Source: Fragilariopsis cylindrus CCMP1102 (taxonomy: Eukaryota; Bacillariophyta; Bacillariophyceae; Bacillariales; Bacillariaceae). Taken from it: a stretch of 64,000 nt of DNA. The stretch covers positions 372,001 to 436,000 of the forward strand of contig FMBT01000311.1 in the NCBI GenBank assembly GCA_900095095.1. Reading direction: 5' to 3'. Below the pieces are notes generated by a model. The model worked only from the letters and a program-made list of their open reading frames with translations, did no database searches and was not told the DNA's origin. This document shows positions 21,593-32,191 of this stretch, piece after piece (the first letter of the stretch is position 1; every line of letters starts with the position of its first letter). The position numbers and the translations under genes were made by a program.

Positions 21593-22000
21593 ACGTCTTT
21601 TACGTTTATATTATGCCAATCGATATTCATGGAGGTTCGACTATCCTTTTCCCATTGTTACGTATCGATGGAAAATTATTTTCCATTTCAATTCTTACGT
21701 GATGATTCATTCGTAATATGTGATTTTAATATTTTAATATTTTACTGCTGCCGGGAAAAAGGGCAGGTAGTAAAATCGGCAGTAATATGAACCGCGCGAC
21801 CAACAAAATCAAAATTCACCGTCTAGAGCAAACACGATTATAAAATTTATACTGTATGTGGCGCGACTAATTTATTCACGACTGGAAATGAATTATTCTA
21901 CAATCATAATATTATTTTTGTTTTTGTTTACTTTACTCAGACAAATTTTGTCTTATATCTGTATTTGTATTTATCACAAATTACAGTATTGTACTATCCT

Positions 22001-23542
22001 TTACTTCGGTACATAATACGGTACCTTCATAAATTGTCCATGTCGTATTGGGCGAGTTTCATGTTCCAATTCCATTAGAATGTTGCTACCTACACTTGTA
22101 CTACCGACCAGCTGATTGTCTTTATTATTGCTCTCGTCGTGCTTCTGATTGTTAATATCAATTATATAACGAAAACGTAAAGTTCTTGATTTTTTAGCTT
22201 CCTCCCAAGTATTACACGTATCAAGACGTACAAATCTTGGATTTGTCCAAATTAATGAATTATCCGTAAGACGATTATACAATCCATAAAAATCATGTAC
22301 GTAGATACATATGTGTACCCCTTTCATCATTTTTTTGTTCATTGTCGTCATAGTATCATCGCTGCTGTCATTGTCTGTTGTTGTAGTTGCAGCAGCAGCA
22401 GTAGCAGCAGCAGAGTTCGAAGCCAACAACGATGATGATGATAATTCCGAGTGATTATTAGAGTATGATTTTGATTCTGATTCTTCGACAAATACCAAAT
22501 GAACACCTGGTCCAACAGAAACGACGCAACAAGATACAGTCTTATAAGTATCAATATCGCTAGTACCTGTACGCGATGTAGTAGAATTAACGTTGGTACA
22601 ATAACACGAACATCGTAATATTGTACGATAAAAATTATATATTTGATTGGATGATCTATATGGGCATAAAAATTCAATATATCGTATCCCAGGTTGTCCA
22701 ACACTTAGAACACCCATCTTATCTGGACCGTGTTGACCAATTTGTAACGAATGTAGATTTGTCATTTTTTGTTCTGATGGTGATGAGGCTGTTGTTGTTC
22801 TTCCGCGATCGTTTGCGCTGTAACAACGAAAGATATTTCCCCAAGGACAACGAACAATAAGTATTGTAGTATCAGTATCATCTCCATCGATGCCTTCTTC
22901 TTTTTCTACTGTTTCTTCATAAAAGTCAAATAGCGTATCACGGAAGCTATTATTGCTGTTGTTGTTGTTTTCTTCTTCTTTTTTAGCTTGAATAAGACGT
23001 TCTTTTAATGCATATATATCTGGAACAGCTAATCCGATACTACCAGAAATTCGATGAGGGATTTCTTCTTCTTCGTCATCATCATCTTTTTTTGGTATAG
23101 CTAAATGAAATTGTTGTCGTCCTAAATTAACATGAAATGATTTACTTTTATCAGCAGTCATACCCATAATATCAATATAAAATGTTGTTGCCATTTGTCG
23201 ATCTGTACCACCAACTATCAAGTTAACGTGCTCTAACCATGCAATACCTGGTACATTTAAAAATGAATCATCATCGTCTTCTGTTTCTTCTCGGATAGAT
23301 GCTTCAATTACAAGATTACGTAAATCATTTCCAGTAAGAGGTGAATGGTTCGTATCCCTCCATGGTAGTTCTTTTTGCTGGAGTTGTTGTGTACTTGTAT
23401 ACATGTTGTTATTAATGTTGCTTCTACTTCTGGTGTTAGTGGTGGCGGTATTCAACGACAATGCCAGTGTTGTTGTGCAGTATGAAAATAGCAAGAAGAG
23501 CAAGATCTTCTTTGATGTCGTCACAACAGTCGCAGCACCCAT
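22001..23542 (-). CDS. VOC-superfamily (glyoxalase/dioxygenase fold) protein, secretory or plastid N-terminus
   Basis: The ATG at 23542 opens 513 residues. Residues 1-30 form a signal peptide (LLFLLFSYCTTTLALS), followed by a Thr/Asn/Ser-rich stretch that could be a transit region. The first VOC-like module runs about 97-245: IAWLEHVNLIVGG, then FYIDIMGM, HVNLGRQQFHLAIP, SGSIGLAVPD and CPWGNIFRCY, the usual order of beta-alpha-beta-beta-beta units. The second runs about 280-500: GIRYIEFLCPY, NFYRTILRC, GPGVHLVF, GVHICIYVHDF, and a final ELEHETR. VOC proteins bind a metal with His/Glu side chains and include glyoxalase I, extradiol dioxygenases and resistance proteins. The exact reaction is not predictable. 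Asp/Glu, Asn and Ala runs interrupt loops. The gene is divergent from the MYND gene, with a 309-bp shared upstream region. Confidence 0.78.
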   Translation of the reverse strand: MGAATVVTTSKKILLFLLFSYCTTTLALSLNTATTNTRSRSNINNNMYTSTQQLQQKELPWRDTNHSPLTGNDLRNLVIEASIREETEDDDDSFLNVPGIAWLEHVNLIVGGTDRQMATTFYIDIMGMTADKSKSFHVNLGRQQFHLAIPKKDDDDEEEEIPHRISGSIGLAVPDIYALKERLIQAKKEEENNNNSNNSFRDTLFDFYEETVEKEEGIDGDDTDTTILIVRCPWGNIFRCYSANDRGRTTTASSPSEQKMTNLHSLQIGQHGPDKMGVLSVGQPGIRYIEFLCPYRSSNQIYNFYRTILRCSCYCTNVNSTTSRTGTSDIDTYKTVSCCVVSVGPGVHLVFVEESESKSYSNNHSELSSSSLLASNSAAATAAAATTTTDNDSSDDTMTTMNKKMMKGVHICIYVHDFYGLYNRLTDNSLIWTNPRFVRLDTCNTWEEAKKSRTLRFRYIIDINNQKHDESNNKDNQLVGSTSVGSNILMELEHETRPIRHGQFMKVPYYVPK

Positions 23543-23851
23543 CGTCGCTCAGTTTGAGTTCTCGTTTGCTACCACCATTTCAATTTGTGATTTGATTTGT
23601 GTTGCTTTGGCTATCATGTCGTTTATTGTCCGATGCAATGTTTTTATCATCGTGAAATGGGACTCATCCAGTCCCGACGAAAGACTACAATAGGCGCAAA
23701 AGAAATGGATAGGTTTAAGAAATTAAAAAATGTCATCGCATCGCACTGCTTTGAAACAAAAGTCATAGCATGCACGCAATATTTTACAAATAAAAAAGAC
23801 CCAACACAGCAAACTATCCCAACACAACCCAATCTTCAAAAGATTATTAAT
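23543..23851. other. Shared upstream region of two divergent genes
   Basis: This 309-bp stretch separates the ATGs of the VOC-fold gene (-) and the MYND gene (+). It stays open in the MYND frame from 23597 but begins without an ATG there; internal ATGs such as that at 23705 give a less typical N-terminus. No clear promoter motif was identified. Confidence 0.4.
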
Positions 23852-24862
23852 ATGGGACGAAAACAAAGTTTGCGACAGGAAAAACGCAATATTAAGAACA
23901 AGGCAGCGGCGGCAGAAGTTACGGCAGCCACAGCAGTTGCAACAACATCTTCAACCAAAGATGCAATAGTAGAGATGTCAACTGAAAGGGTGCTAGCACA
24001 AGAAGATCAGTTACCGGAATCGGACGTGTATGGTCACGCTATTAATATTAACATTAGTTATGGAGAACAATATGAGTTATTCAAACGAGGCATCACAGAA
24101 GATGAGTGCGTACATAGCATGCAAGCTATGGGGGAAATATTTTTGGGGCAATGGGAATTAACAATGAATAGCTTTGACGGCATCAATAGGGAATTAACAA
24201 TGGATACCACAGATAAGAAACGTATACATTTAGCTCTTCCTTGGTATTTGGAAGGAGCAATTCGTGGAAGTGTTTTATGTACAAGGGCTTTGATGGCGGA
24301 GTTTTATCTTCGAAATGCAGCTGCATTGCATGGCTACTGGGGGGAAATCTACAAAAAATACTATAGCGAAAGGGGTTTTGCTTTGGTGGAACACAAAGAT
24401 TTAAAAGATCTAGTGGAACGAAAATGTGTCATTTGTTCAAAAACGGATACTGAAACATTAACACTTAAACAATGTAAAGGGTGTAGTGCGTATTGTTATT
24501 GTGGTGAATTGTGTCAGACTATACATTGGAAGGAACGCAAACACAGGAATGAATGTAAGCAAGTGCATATATTGAATAAGTACCATAAGCCATATTTTAA
24601 TGAAATTCGTGATGCAGTAATTCGTGGTGATAAAGAAATCCCTTCATTAGAAAAGTTACGATACAAATTAGGGTTGACACGACCTCAAGAAGAATATATT
24701 GAATTCTTTGAACGTACCCACAATGGTAAAAAAATCAATTCTGATGATTATCTTGTTGGAAGGGAAGATGGAACATTATGGGTAGGATCCGTTCCCAATA
24801 GTCCGATCGGACGGAATGATACTATCGTAGTACTGCCTACGCTCTACGTCAGTAGAAAATAA
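23852..24862 (+). CDS. MYND-type zinc-finger protein
   Basis: The start at 23852 is chosen because MGRKQSLRQEKR followed by a Lys/Ala/Thr-rich stretch looks like a normal N-terminus; the frame is open further upstream. The product is 336 residues. The MYND finger lies at about residues 192-235 and has the complete zinc-ligand set: CVIC, then CKGC, then CYCGELC, then H and C (KHRNEC). MYND fingers bind proline-rich peptide motifs in partner proteins. Before it is a helical segment (about 85-185) with a duplicated short motif, FDGINRELTMD after QWELTMN. After it is a 100-residue alpha/beta-like tail (LEKLRYKLGL, REDGTLWVGSVPNSP). There is no SET domain, so it is not an SMYD methyltransferase. 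It is probably cytosolic or nuclear, with unknown partners. Confidence 0.82.
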   Translation: MGRKQSLRQEKRNIKNKAAAAEVTAATAVATTSSTKDAIVEMSTERVLAQEDQLPESDVYGHAININISYGEQYELFKRGITEDECVHSMQAMGEIFLGQWELTMNSFDGINRELTMDTTDKKRIHLALPWYLEGAIRGSVLCTRALMAEFYLRNAAALHGYWGEIYKKYYSERGFALVEHKDLKDLVERKCVICSKTDTETLTLKQCKGCSAYCYCGELCQTIHWKERKHRNECKQVHILNKYHKPYFNEIRDAVIRGDKEIPSLEKLRYKLGLTRPQEEYIEFFERTHNGKKINSDDYLVGREDGTLWVGSVPNSPIGRNDTIVVLPTLYVSRK

Positions 24863-25150
24863 ATAGTAGATAATCTTTTATATCATCTTATTTTGTTTTA
24901 TTCATGTATTTATCTCATACTTTTTTGTAGTTTAATATATTATATTATTTTACTATTTTATTATTTATTTCAAACTAGAATTAAAATTAATACATCTCTC
25001 CTTTTTCGAAAATTAAGAATTATAGTAGTACTAACATTATTGCGCGTCCATAAATTTTATATTACTTGTTAGCATGATGTATATCCCCTTTTTTCATCTT
25101 ACAGTAATTATTAATGAACATTTACAAAATTGTTTGGGTTTCGTGAGCGC
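24863..25150. other. Intergenic region between convergent genes
   Basis: Very AT-rich 288-bp stretch between the 3' ends of the MYND gene and the kinesin-like gene. Nothing else is recognised. Confidence 0.4.
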
Positions 25151-28100
25151 CTAGTGGGACTGAAGATGGCCATTATCGCTGCCACTTGTACCGTACATAC
25201 TGGTAGGTGCGTTCTCGACTCTCTCGTAGGAAAGTTCTTTCTCTAAAGTTCGTACTTTTGTTTTCAGTGCGGAAACTTCCACGCTCCTTTCATCCTCGAG
25301 ACGATACATCTTTGATCGAAGCTGTGATATCTCTTCTTGATTTCTTTCCATTGATTTTTTAGCTGAGATGGCGACGCAAGCAGCGATTTCTTCAGCCCGT
25401 GTTGACATGTCCACGGCAGCAGCAGCGTCTCCCAGATTATAGTTTGTAACATAAATTTCAGGAAATGCTGATGGCGTTCTCGATGATCGCGCTGTAACCG
25501 ACTCGACTGGTGGTCTTAAATATGAACGAGGTGTAGTAGTAGCCGATTCTCTGTATCTTGATCCCATCTGTTTCGGTGGAGTTTCTAATATATCGTCGAG
25601 TCCGTAGATGGAATTCTTTGAAGACAACTGAGACAATTTTTTCTGTCCATCTTTCAAAGTTTGGAAGCAAATATCTCTTTCTCTGCGAAGTTTTTCAATC
25701 ATGTCATGCAGGTTCTGAAGATTGTCAGTCAAGTCACGATTTTCGTGCCTTGTTCTCTCTAACACCGTTAAGGAGTCATTTTCACGACTCATGAGTGTTC
25801 CAACTCTCGCTTTCGTTTCAGCCTTGAACTGTCTAAGAGTCAATTCCATCTTAAATATCTTTTCATCGGCTCGCAAAGCGTCTTGCTGACGGTCATCTAA
25901 TTCTTCATTTATATTCGTAAGGGCGAGTTTTAATCGATGAACCTCATCTCTAGACCTTTCTAGTTCGCCAAGTACTGCCTTGTGAGAACGTGATTCATTT
26001 TTCACTCGACCTAAACTTTCTTCCTTCTCGTGTATTGTTGATTCGAGATTGATTTCAAGATTGTGTACTTGATTTTTGAGATAATTAATCTCGTGTTCGG
26101 CACTGCCAGAATAAGATGCTTCTCTTCCACGCAAGGTCGAAACTTCTTCCTTTTGCTTCGCAATTTCATCCTGAAGACGATCAATCTTTGTTTCTCGTTG
26201 TCTCAAGTTCTGGATCAAGTTAGACTCGCTTTCCTGTAATGATCTGAGCTGAGCTTTAGCATCGCTTCGGAACCTCTGGTTGCTTTGTAATGCTTCCTCC
26301 AAATCCTTCTCTATCGTGTCGACCTGATTTGCATACTCGGAAATTTCATTCGCTCGCTCATCCATAGACCTCTCGTGCTCGAGATTGCTAGATTCAAGTA
26401 GGTTCTGCAAGTGATCTCTATCTTGTTTCAGACGCGACATTCTGTGATGAAGCTGGTCCACGTCAAATGATTCTGACTCACGTTTTCGTATCTCCTCATT
26501 AAGATTTTGAATTGTCTCTTGATCTTCTTTGCGTAACGATTCAAGACGATTGCAGCTAGACTGGAACCGCTCCACAGTTTCATCCTTTCCACATAATTCT
26601 CGTGACAATCTCGAGCTGGTATCGTATACAGATTTAAGCTTTTCTGCCATCTCTCCCTTCTGCTTCTGCGTAGAAGATAATCCTATTTGTGTAGAAGATA
26701 GCTCTTCCTCCAAAACTAAATTCCTACTCTTGGCTTCGGCACACTCTTCCTCTAAATCTTTTAAAACACCGGAGTACTCGACTTTTCTATGTGCGACGAG
26801 ACTTTCTAGATGGTCCTTGTGGCGCTTGAGACATTGCAATTCGTTTTGGAATTTCTCTACGTCAATTCTCTCAGAATTTTTCTTGCGAAGCTCAGCATTC
26901 ATTTTTCGAATAGTATCTTGCTCCTCTCTTCGAAGCTCCTCCAAACGGATATTATTCGCTCGGCAGGCGGATAAATCGTCTTCAACATTCTTGAATTTCC
27001 TCTCTAAGTCGTCCTTTGCAAATCGAATTTCGTCGGCAGATTTTTCAACTGCTAGTTTGTCACCAAGTGCCTCGTCTAGCTTATCATGTAATAGTTGGAT
27101 TTCGTGCTTGTATCGTCTCAAATAGTCAGTGTGATCCCCCGAATTTTTCTTCGCGCTGCCTTTCACCGAAGTCAATGACGAACGCAATTCATCTCGTTCC
27201 ACGATCAAAGCTCGATTTTTCTCTACTTGAGTCTCCAATTCAAATCTGGCATCATCTGCAGCTTTCTGAACTGACCGCTTTTCTTCCGAAGAGTCTTCGA
27301 GCGTCATGCGAAGTTGCCGGATCTCTTGCTGACACTTCTTCGTGTGATCGTCATGATCCTGCTCCAGAGATTGTATGTTACTTTGCAAAGTTTTAATCAT
27401 CATATGCAACTCATCCTGTTCGAAAGCGAGAGCCCTAGTTTTCTCTACTTCAGATTGGTGAGCAATAACGGCATCGTCGGCGATCTGTTCTAGTGTACGC
27501 TGTGAGTCCACTGCGTTACCCAGCTTAGAATGGAAATCATCAATATCCCCTTGATGTTGCAGTAGATAAATTTCGTGGTTTTCGGATAAATTTTCCAATT
27601 GCTGTTGAAGCGATTCAATCGTCGTCTGCAACTCTTCTCGTTCTTTAGCAAAGTCGTGCATTTCCTGCTCTTGAGAAGTTTGTGCATTGATCGCCTCGTT
27701 TGCAACCTTTTCCGTTTCACGCTGAGCATCGATCGCCTCGTCCAATTTCTCATGTAGCTGTTGAATTTCTTCTTCGTACTGTCTAATATGACCATCACGA
27801 TCTTCTGACACCTTTCTCAGGGTCTCCTTTAATGTCTCAACCGAAGAACGCAATTCCTCGCGTTCTGCAGTTATTTCCGCGAACTCCCTTGATTTGGATG
27901 TTTTGAGTGTGACAGAATAAGGAGAAGCGAAAGAATTAAACGCCGAGCGATCACGGTGTGGACTTGACACACTGCTACCTCCTTGATATGATCGACGATT
28001 ACTTCCAATTGCAGTTGGCGACATAGGCTGACTGGTCAAATATGACCTATTCATAGAATTGTTGACAGGCAAGGGCGCTTCTGGCAAATCGTAATTGGTT

Positions 28101-31100
28101 TGGGTTTCAATAAAGTCCGCCGTTTCGTCAGCATTCTGCTGATCCGTTTTCAAAAAGTTCAACGCTGCAGCTCCTCCACTCTTTCGGGCGTTTTCGTTTG
28201 AACGGTGATATTCATCGTTGATTGGTTTTAAGTCTAAACTAGCATTTGTATCTTCGCCAAGACTACCAGTCTCAACATCTTCCCTAGTTGTGCAGTCATT
28301 GTTTCCGTCTTTCCATTCTTCACCGGTAACATAGGTTTGACTATTGGAATTTTCCGATGTAACCTTGTCTTGTTCCGTGATCATCGAATTTTGGATCGTT
28401 TCTTCTGCTAAAGGTTCCAAATCTAAGGTGTCGTCGTCTGCCTCCTCGTCCTCGTACGACTGCGAGTGTGTCGAGAATTCAATTTGATCCAATTCTGACG
28501 CAATTCCTTCTTTTTCCATCCCATGATCATCGATAATATTATTATCTGGAGGTCCATCGTACCGAGGCTGCTTGTGCCACTCATCGTCGTTCTCGTCCCA
28601 TTGCGCGTTGCGACGAGCAGGGTCGTTGTTGAAGCCGACGTCGTCGCTATTGTCGAATTCTTCCTCTAAATGGACATTGATAACCTTGGCAGTATCGGCA
28701 GTATCGTCTGTCGGATTTTCAACTAAGCCTTCGGCACTTCTTTCCAGTGCATCGTCGCCATCTTCTATTGGTGGTTCTTGTTCGTAGTAGTTAGAGGATT
28801 GCTCTATGATATTATCATTTTGTGGTCCTTGTTGTTCGTAGTGGTACGAAGTTTCGGTAATCACATTCGATGATCTGTGATCGTGGAGAGAACTTTCTAA
28901 AGCATCACCGTGATCCGATTGTAAGACCCGCTCATATGTGTCCCCAACATCATAAGTTTCGGGCTCGTGCCACTCTGTGCTCATGGTTTCGTTTTCTTCT
29001 ACCCCAGCGCGACGACCAACATCAGCATAACTATTTTCTACACCCTCGTCGAGCTCAAATTCGTCAGTAGCGACTTCGCTGTAATTCTCTTGAGGATGCA
29101 ATTTTGTCACGACAGCATCGATTTCGTTTTCAAGTGATCTCTTGTTAAGTTGAGCACTCTTCAGCAACTCGCGTTCGATCTCTTCTTCCGATGCCCATTT
29201 GTCATTATCATCGTCGTCTTCTCCAGTATTATGGTCCACATCGTCTTGGTTGTAAAGGATCTCGTGATTTCTGACGTCATTGTCTTCTTCTTGATCATCG
29301 TCGTCTTCCTGCCGCCAGGAATTCCGTTGCGCACTGGGAGATTCCACAACTTGTCGTGATTCTTCCTGTGGTCCCAAGTATAAATTGGCATCCTCTCGAC
29401 TAATACTATCACTACTACCAACGGTATCATCATCAGTAGCAGTCGCGGCAGCAGCATTAGCTGAACCAATACCAGTTGGTGTGAATGTTGACGTAACCGC
29501 CACTGATTCTTCTGCTTCGCGATCGTCGTGGCCGGACCAATATTTTTTCTTTTTGTCACTTCCAATATAGCGTGACGGTGAAGGCGTGGTTGCTGCACCC
29601 TGAAAGAGTTTTGCTAAACGTTGTCGAGGATCGGAAAGCAGGTTTTCTAATATCCGCCCATCTTTTGATAAGGCTTGCAATGCTTCCTCGTTCGCAACAG
29701 CTGCCTCGGGTGACGACATCACAAGTGAACGATTGCTATTAGTAAGATTGTTAGCCTTTGCCGTTTTTGGTGTTGTTGCATTGGGATGTTGCTGTTGATG
29801 ATGCTTGTTGTTAGTTTTTGTTTGAAATGGAGATGTAAGAGTATTACCTGGTTTGACCAGTAACCGTCTCAGATAATTTAAAGTAGCAACGGTCTGATCG
29901 TAATCCTTTGATAAGGGTGATACGGATGCGATCAATACAATTTTTGATGATTCCATTGATCGTTGCAAAACTTTTGTCAATGTCGTTTCTCGATACGAAA
30001 CAACGGGTGGCAATTCCGACGATGGTACATCTTTATTCTTGTTAGTCCCTTGTTGAAGAAGTAATTGTCTCAACGCTTGTCCCAAGCTCACAGCACTTTT
30101 TCGATGTGTAATTGATTCTAGTGTTGTCATTTCTTTGTTGCTGCTGTTGCTATTGTTACTACTACTTGCACTACTAATAATCCCAGCATTCGATGACAAT
30201 TCCACACAGGTAACGGTAGCAACAGAGGATTTGTTGACTTCATATGAAACGGCGTGGTCCCAATAATGCAATGTTCCGATCACAGCCGTAGCGGTAGCAT
30301 TATTCGATCCACTTCTACGCCGTTTAGCACGACGTTGTTGACTTCTTGATAAAGCTTCTAACAAAGCTGGCATACTATCTATCGATACCTCGGTCAATCC
30401 CTCTATGGTTGCGCCTTTCATATCATGATGACGTAATGAAATCGTATTAGATTTTTTATTGGATGGTGCTAACAAATCTCGAAAGGAATCTCCTACTCCT
30501 ACTCCTCCTCCTCTGCTATTTCTCTGCTGCGAGGATGATGATGGGGATGGTTCTAATATTTCAACCATCGTTAACCGTACAACACCTTTCGTTTCAAGCA
30601 TTGCAGAACATTGGTTCATAATTTTTGGCCACAAACCTATTATCATAGATGATGATGATGAATCATTAGTATTCGATTTTCCGATACAACTCCCCTCTTG
30701 TCCTAAACTTATCAGTAACGATGATCGGTGTTCTACTAAAAGATCTTGTACGACGGCACGACTTAATGAATCTAAAGTATTGTATGCCGCATCATTGTTC
30801 TTCGCTTGTGAATGTTGTGATTTTGATTTTGATTGAGTTGTCTGTGTTTGTGTTTGTGACGGTGGCCACATCACATGATGGAATTCATATAGTCTAGCCC
30901 AATCTTCCGTTGATATATTTGCAACCTGAGCAACCAACTTCGCTGTTTCCATTGTAATTTGAGATGGAACATACCGACCAAATGCTGTTGGATTCACAAC
31001 AACAACATCACGTGGATGTGTATTCTTTGAATTTGGTATAACCATACCACCATTACCGGTAGTAGATAATGCACCTACTGCTGCTACTGCTGCTGCTGCT

Positions 31101-32191
31101 GCTGCTGCTGCTGTTGATTTTCCTGTCGGAGTAGCAAAAGCACGACCTTGTTGATCCGTCGTTGTTGCTGTTTCGTCAATATCATTCTCAATACTGCTAC
31201 TTGTACTTGTCCTACTGGTATCAATATCATCTTTGTAGTGTGGAAAGATGCATCGTTTTGACGAACCATCATCGTCATCATTAACAGCTGTTACCCGAAC
31301 AACAATAGAAACCTTTCGACAGGGTTGTAATGATACGTATTGAAGATATTCATTCCGTTGATCTTTAATTCGTCGTTCACGTTCTTTTTCATTCGACAAC
31401 AAATCGTCATCGTCATCTTCATCTTCATCAATGTTCTTATTATTATTATCATTGTTTGGTGATGAATTCATATTATTGGCTGCTGCAAGTAAATTTGTGG
31501 AATGTAATAAAGGAGAAAAGGGTGACAATAATCCATTCACAAAGGATTTTGATTCTGTATTGGTTGTCCATACACCAGCAGGAGTTTGTGGTATTACCGG
31601 TAAAGGTCTTCCTGTTGGTGATGTAATAGTCGTCATCGTTATATTATCATTACTATTATTGTTATTGCTGCTACTAGCATTATTACTATTGACATTATTA
31701 CTATTACTAGTACTATTCGAAAGATTCCTTGTTCCAATTTTTGGTTTCATCATTCTCGATTTTGTTGTTGGTGTTGTCTTTCCATTACTGTTGTTCTTAG
31801 TGGTAGTAGCTACGGCGGCCGGACTAGCTCTAATAACATTGTTAGTATCATTGCGATTGTAATTTTTGGGATTTTCATAATCCCTAAAAGGTGATGTTGA
31901 TGTTGCTCTTATTCCAATTCCTCCTTCGTTGATTCCTCGTTGTTGTTGTTGTTGTGTGTTACTGTTGTCATCAAAATCATACCCCTCCCCATCTCCAATG
32001 ACAACATCTCCCGCTGCTATTATGGAAGACGTATCCAAACGAAAAGATACAGAATCATTCTGCTGATGCTGCATTTTGCTGTTCGGGATGTGATCATTGT
32101 TACTGTTATTGTTATTGTTATTGTTGTGAGTAGCATCACGCAAGTAATCGAAAGATTCTTCTTTTTCGGTGACAATCCCAAATACTTCCAT
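25151..32191 (-). CDS. Kinesin-like giant coiled-coil protein with degenerate motor
   Basis: The first ATG (32191) gives 2346 residues with no intron. Residues 1-280 are Asn/Ser-rich. A kinesin-type motor follows (about 285-775): KVSIVVRV; a VVVVNPTAFG and ARLYEFHHVMWP stretch typical of diatom kinesins; a P-loop region ISLGQEGSCIGKSN near 495; VTCVELSSNAG near 660, where DLAGSE is expected; SAVSLGQALRQL; YRETTLTKVLQ near 735; and IASVSPLSKDYDQTVATLNYLRRL. The P-loop carries extra residues relative to GQTGSGKT, the switch II sequence is altered, and no SSRSH switch I is visible, so ATP hydrolysis is doubtful. About 970-1400 is acidic and disordered, and 1430-2280 is long coiled coil with Leu heptads. 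It may dimerise and act as a structural or microtubule-linked scaffold. A GTTTGGCGCCAAAC palindrome lies 242 bp upstream. Confidence 0.85.
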   Translation of the reverse strand: MEVFGIVTEKEESFDYLRDATHNNNNNNNSNNDHIPNSKMQHQQNDSVSFRLDTSSIIAAGDVVIGDGEGYDFDDNSNTQQQQQRGINEGGIGIRATSTSPFRDYENPKNYNRNDTNNVIRASPAAVATTTKNNSNGKTTPTTKSRMMKPKIGTRNLSNSTSNSNNVNSNNASSSNNNNSNDNITMTTITSPTGRPLPVIPQTPAGVWTTNTESKSFVNGLLSPFSPLLHSTNLLAAANNMNSSPNNDNNNKNIDEDEDDDDDLLSNEKERERRIKDQRNEYLQYVSLQPCRKVSIVVRVTAVNDDDDGSSKRCIFPHYKDDIDTSRTSTSSSIENDIDETATTTDQQGRAFATPTGKSTAAAAAAAAVAAVGALSTTGNGGMVIPNSKNTHPRDVVVVNPTAFGRYVPSQITMETAKLVAQVANISTEDWARLYEFHHVMWPPSQTQTQTTQSKSKSQHSQAKNNDAAYNTLDSLSRAVVQDLLVEHRSSLLISLGQEGSCIGKSNTNDSSSSSMIIGLWPKIMNQCSAMLETKGVVRLTMVEILEPSPSSSSQQRNSRGGGVGVGDSFRDLLAPSNKKSNTISLRHHDMKGATIEGLTEVSIDSMPALLEALSRSQQRRAKRRRSGSNNATATAVIGTLHYWDHAVSYEVNKSSVATVTCVELSSNAGIISSASSSNNSNSSNKEMTTLESITHRKSAVSLGQALRQLLLQQGTNKNKDVPSSELPPVVSYRETTLTKVLQRSMESSKIVLIASVSPLSKDYDQTVATLNYLRRLLVKPGNTLTSPFQTKTNNKHHQQQHPNATTPKTAKANNLTNSNRSLVMSSPEAAVANEEALQALSKDGRILENLLSDPRQRLAKLFQGAATTPSPSRYIGSDKKKKYWSGHDDREAEESVAVTSTFTPTGIGSANAAAATATDDDTVGSSDSISREDANLYLGPQEESRQVVESPSAQRNSWRQEDDDDQEEDNDVRNHEILYNQDDVDHNTGEDDDDNDKWASEEEIERELLKSAQLNKRSLENEIDAVVTKLHPQENYSEVATDEFELDEGVENSYADVGRRAGVEENETMSTEWHEPETYDVGDTYERVLQSDHGDALESSLHDHRSSNVITETSYHYEQQGPQNDNIIEQSSNYYEQEPPIEDGDDALERSAEGLVENPTDDTADTAKVINVHLEEEFDNSDDVGFNNDPARRNAQWDENDDEWHKQPRYDGPPDNNIIDDHGMEKEGIASELDQIEFSTHSQSYEDEEADDDTLDLEPLAEETIQNSMITEQDKVTSENSNSQTYVTGEEWKDGNNDCTTREDVETGSLGEDTNASLDLKPINDEYHRSNENARKSGGAAALNFLKTDQQNADETADFIETQTNYDLPEAPLPVNNSMNRSYLTSQPMSPTAIGSNRRSYQGGSSVSSPHRDRSAFNSFASPYSVTLKTSKSREFAEITAEREELRSSVETLKETLRKVSEDRDGHIRQYEEEIQQLHEKLDEAIDAQRETEKVANEAINAQTSQEQEMHDFAKEREELQTTIESLQQQLENLSENHEIYLLQHQGDIDDFHSKLGNAVDSQRTLEQIADDAVIAHQSEVEKTRALAFEQDELHMMIKTLQSNIQSLEQDHDDHTKKCQQEIRQLRMTLEDSSEEKRSVQKAADDARFELETQVEKNRALIVERDELRSSLTSVKGSAKKNSGDHTDYLRRYKHEIQLLHDKLDEALGDKLAVEKSADEIRFAKDDLERKFKNVEDDLSACRANNIRLEELRREEQDTIRKMNAELRKKNSERIDVEKFQNELQCLKRHKDHLESLVAHRKVEYSGVLKDLEEECAEAKSRNLVLEEELSSTQIGLSSTQKQKGEMAEKLKSVYDTSSRLSRELCGKDETVERFQSSCNRLESLRKEDQETIQNLNEEIRKRESESFDVDQLHHRMSRLKQDRDHLQNLLESSNLEHERSMDERANEISEYANQVDTIEKDLEEALQSNQRFRSDAKAQLRSLQESESNLIQNLRQRETKIDRLQDEIAKQKEEVSTLRGREASYSGSAEHEINYLKNQVHNLEINLESTIHEKEESLGRVKNESRSHKAVLGELERSRDEVHRLKLALTNINEELDDRQQDALRADEKIFKMELTLRQFKAETKARVGTLMSRENDSLTVLERTRHENRDLTDNLQNLHDMIEKLRRERDICFQTLKDGQKKLSQLSSKNSIYGLDDILETPPKQMGSRYRESATTTPRSYLRPPVESVTARSSRTPSAFPEIYVTNYNLGDAAAAVDMSTRAEEIAACVAISAKKSMERNQEEISQLRSKMYRLEDERSVEVSALKTKVRTLEKELSYERVENAPTSMYGTSGSDNGHLQSH

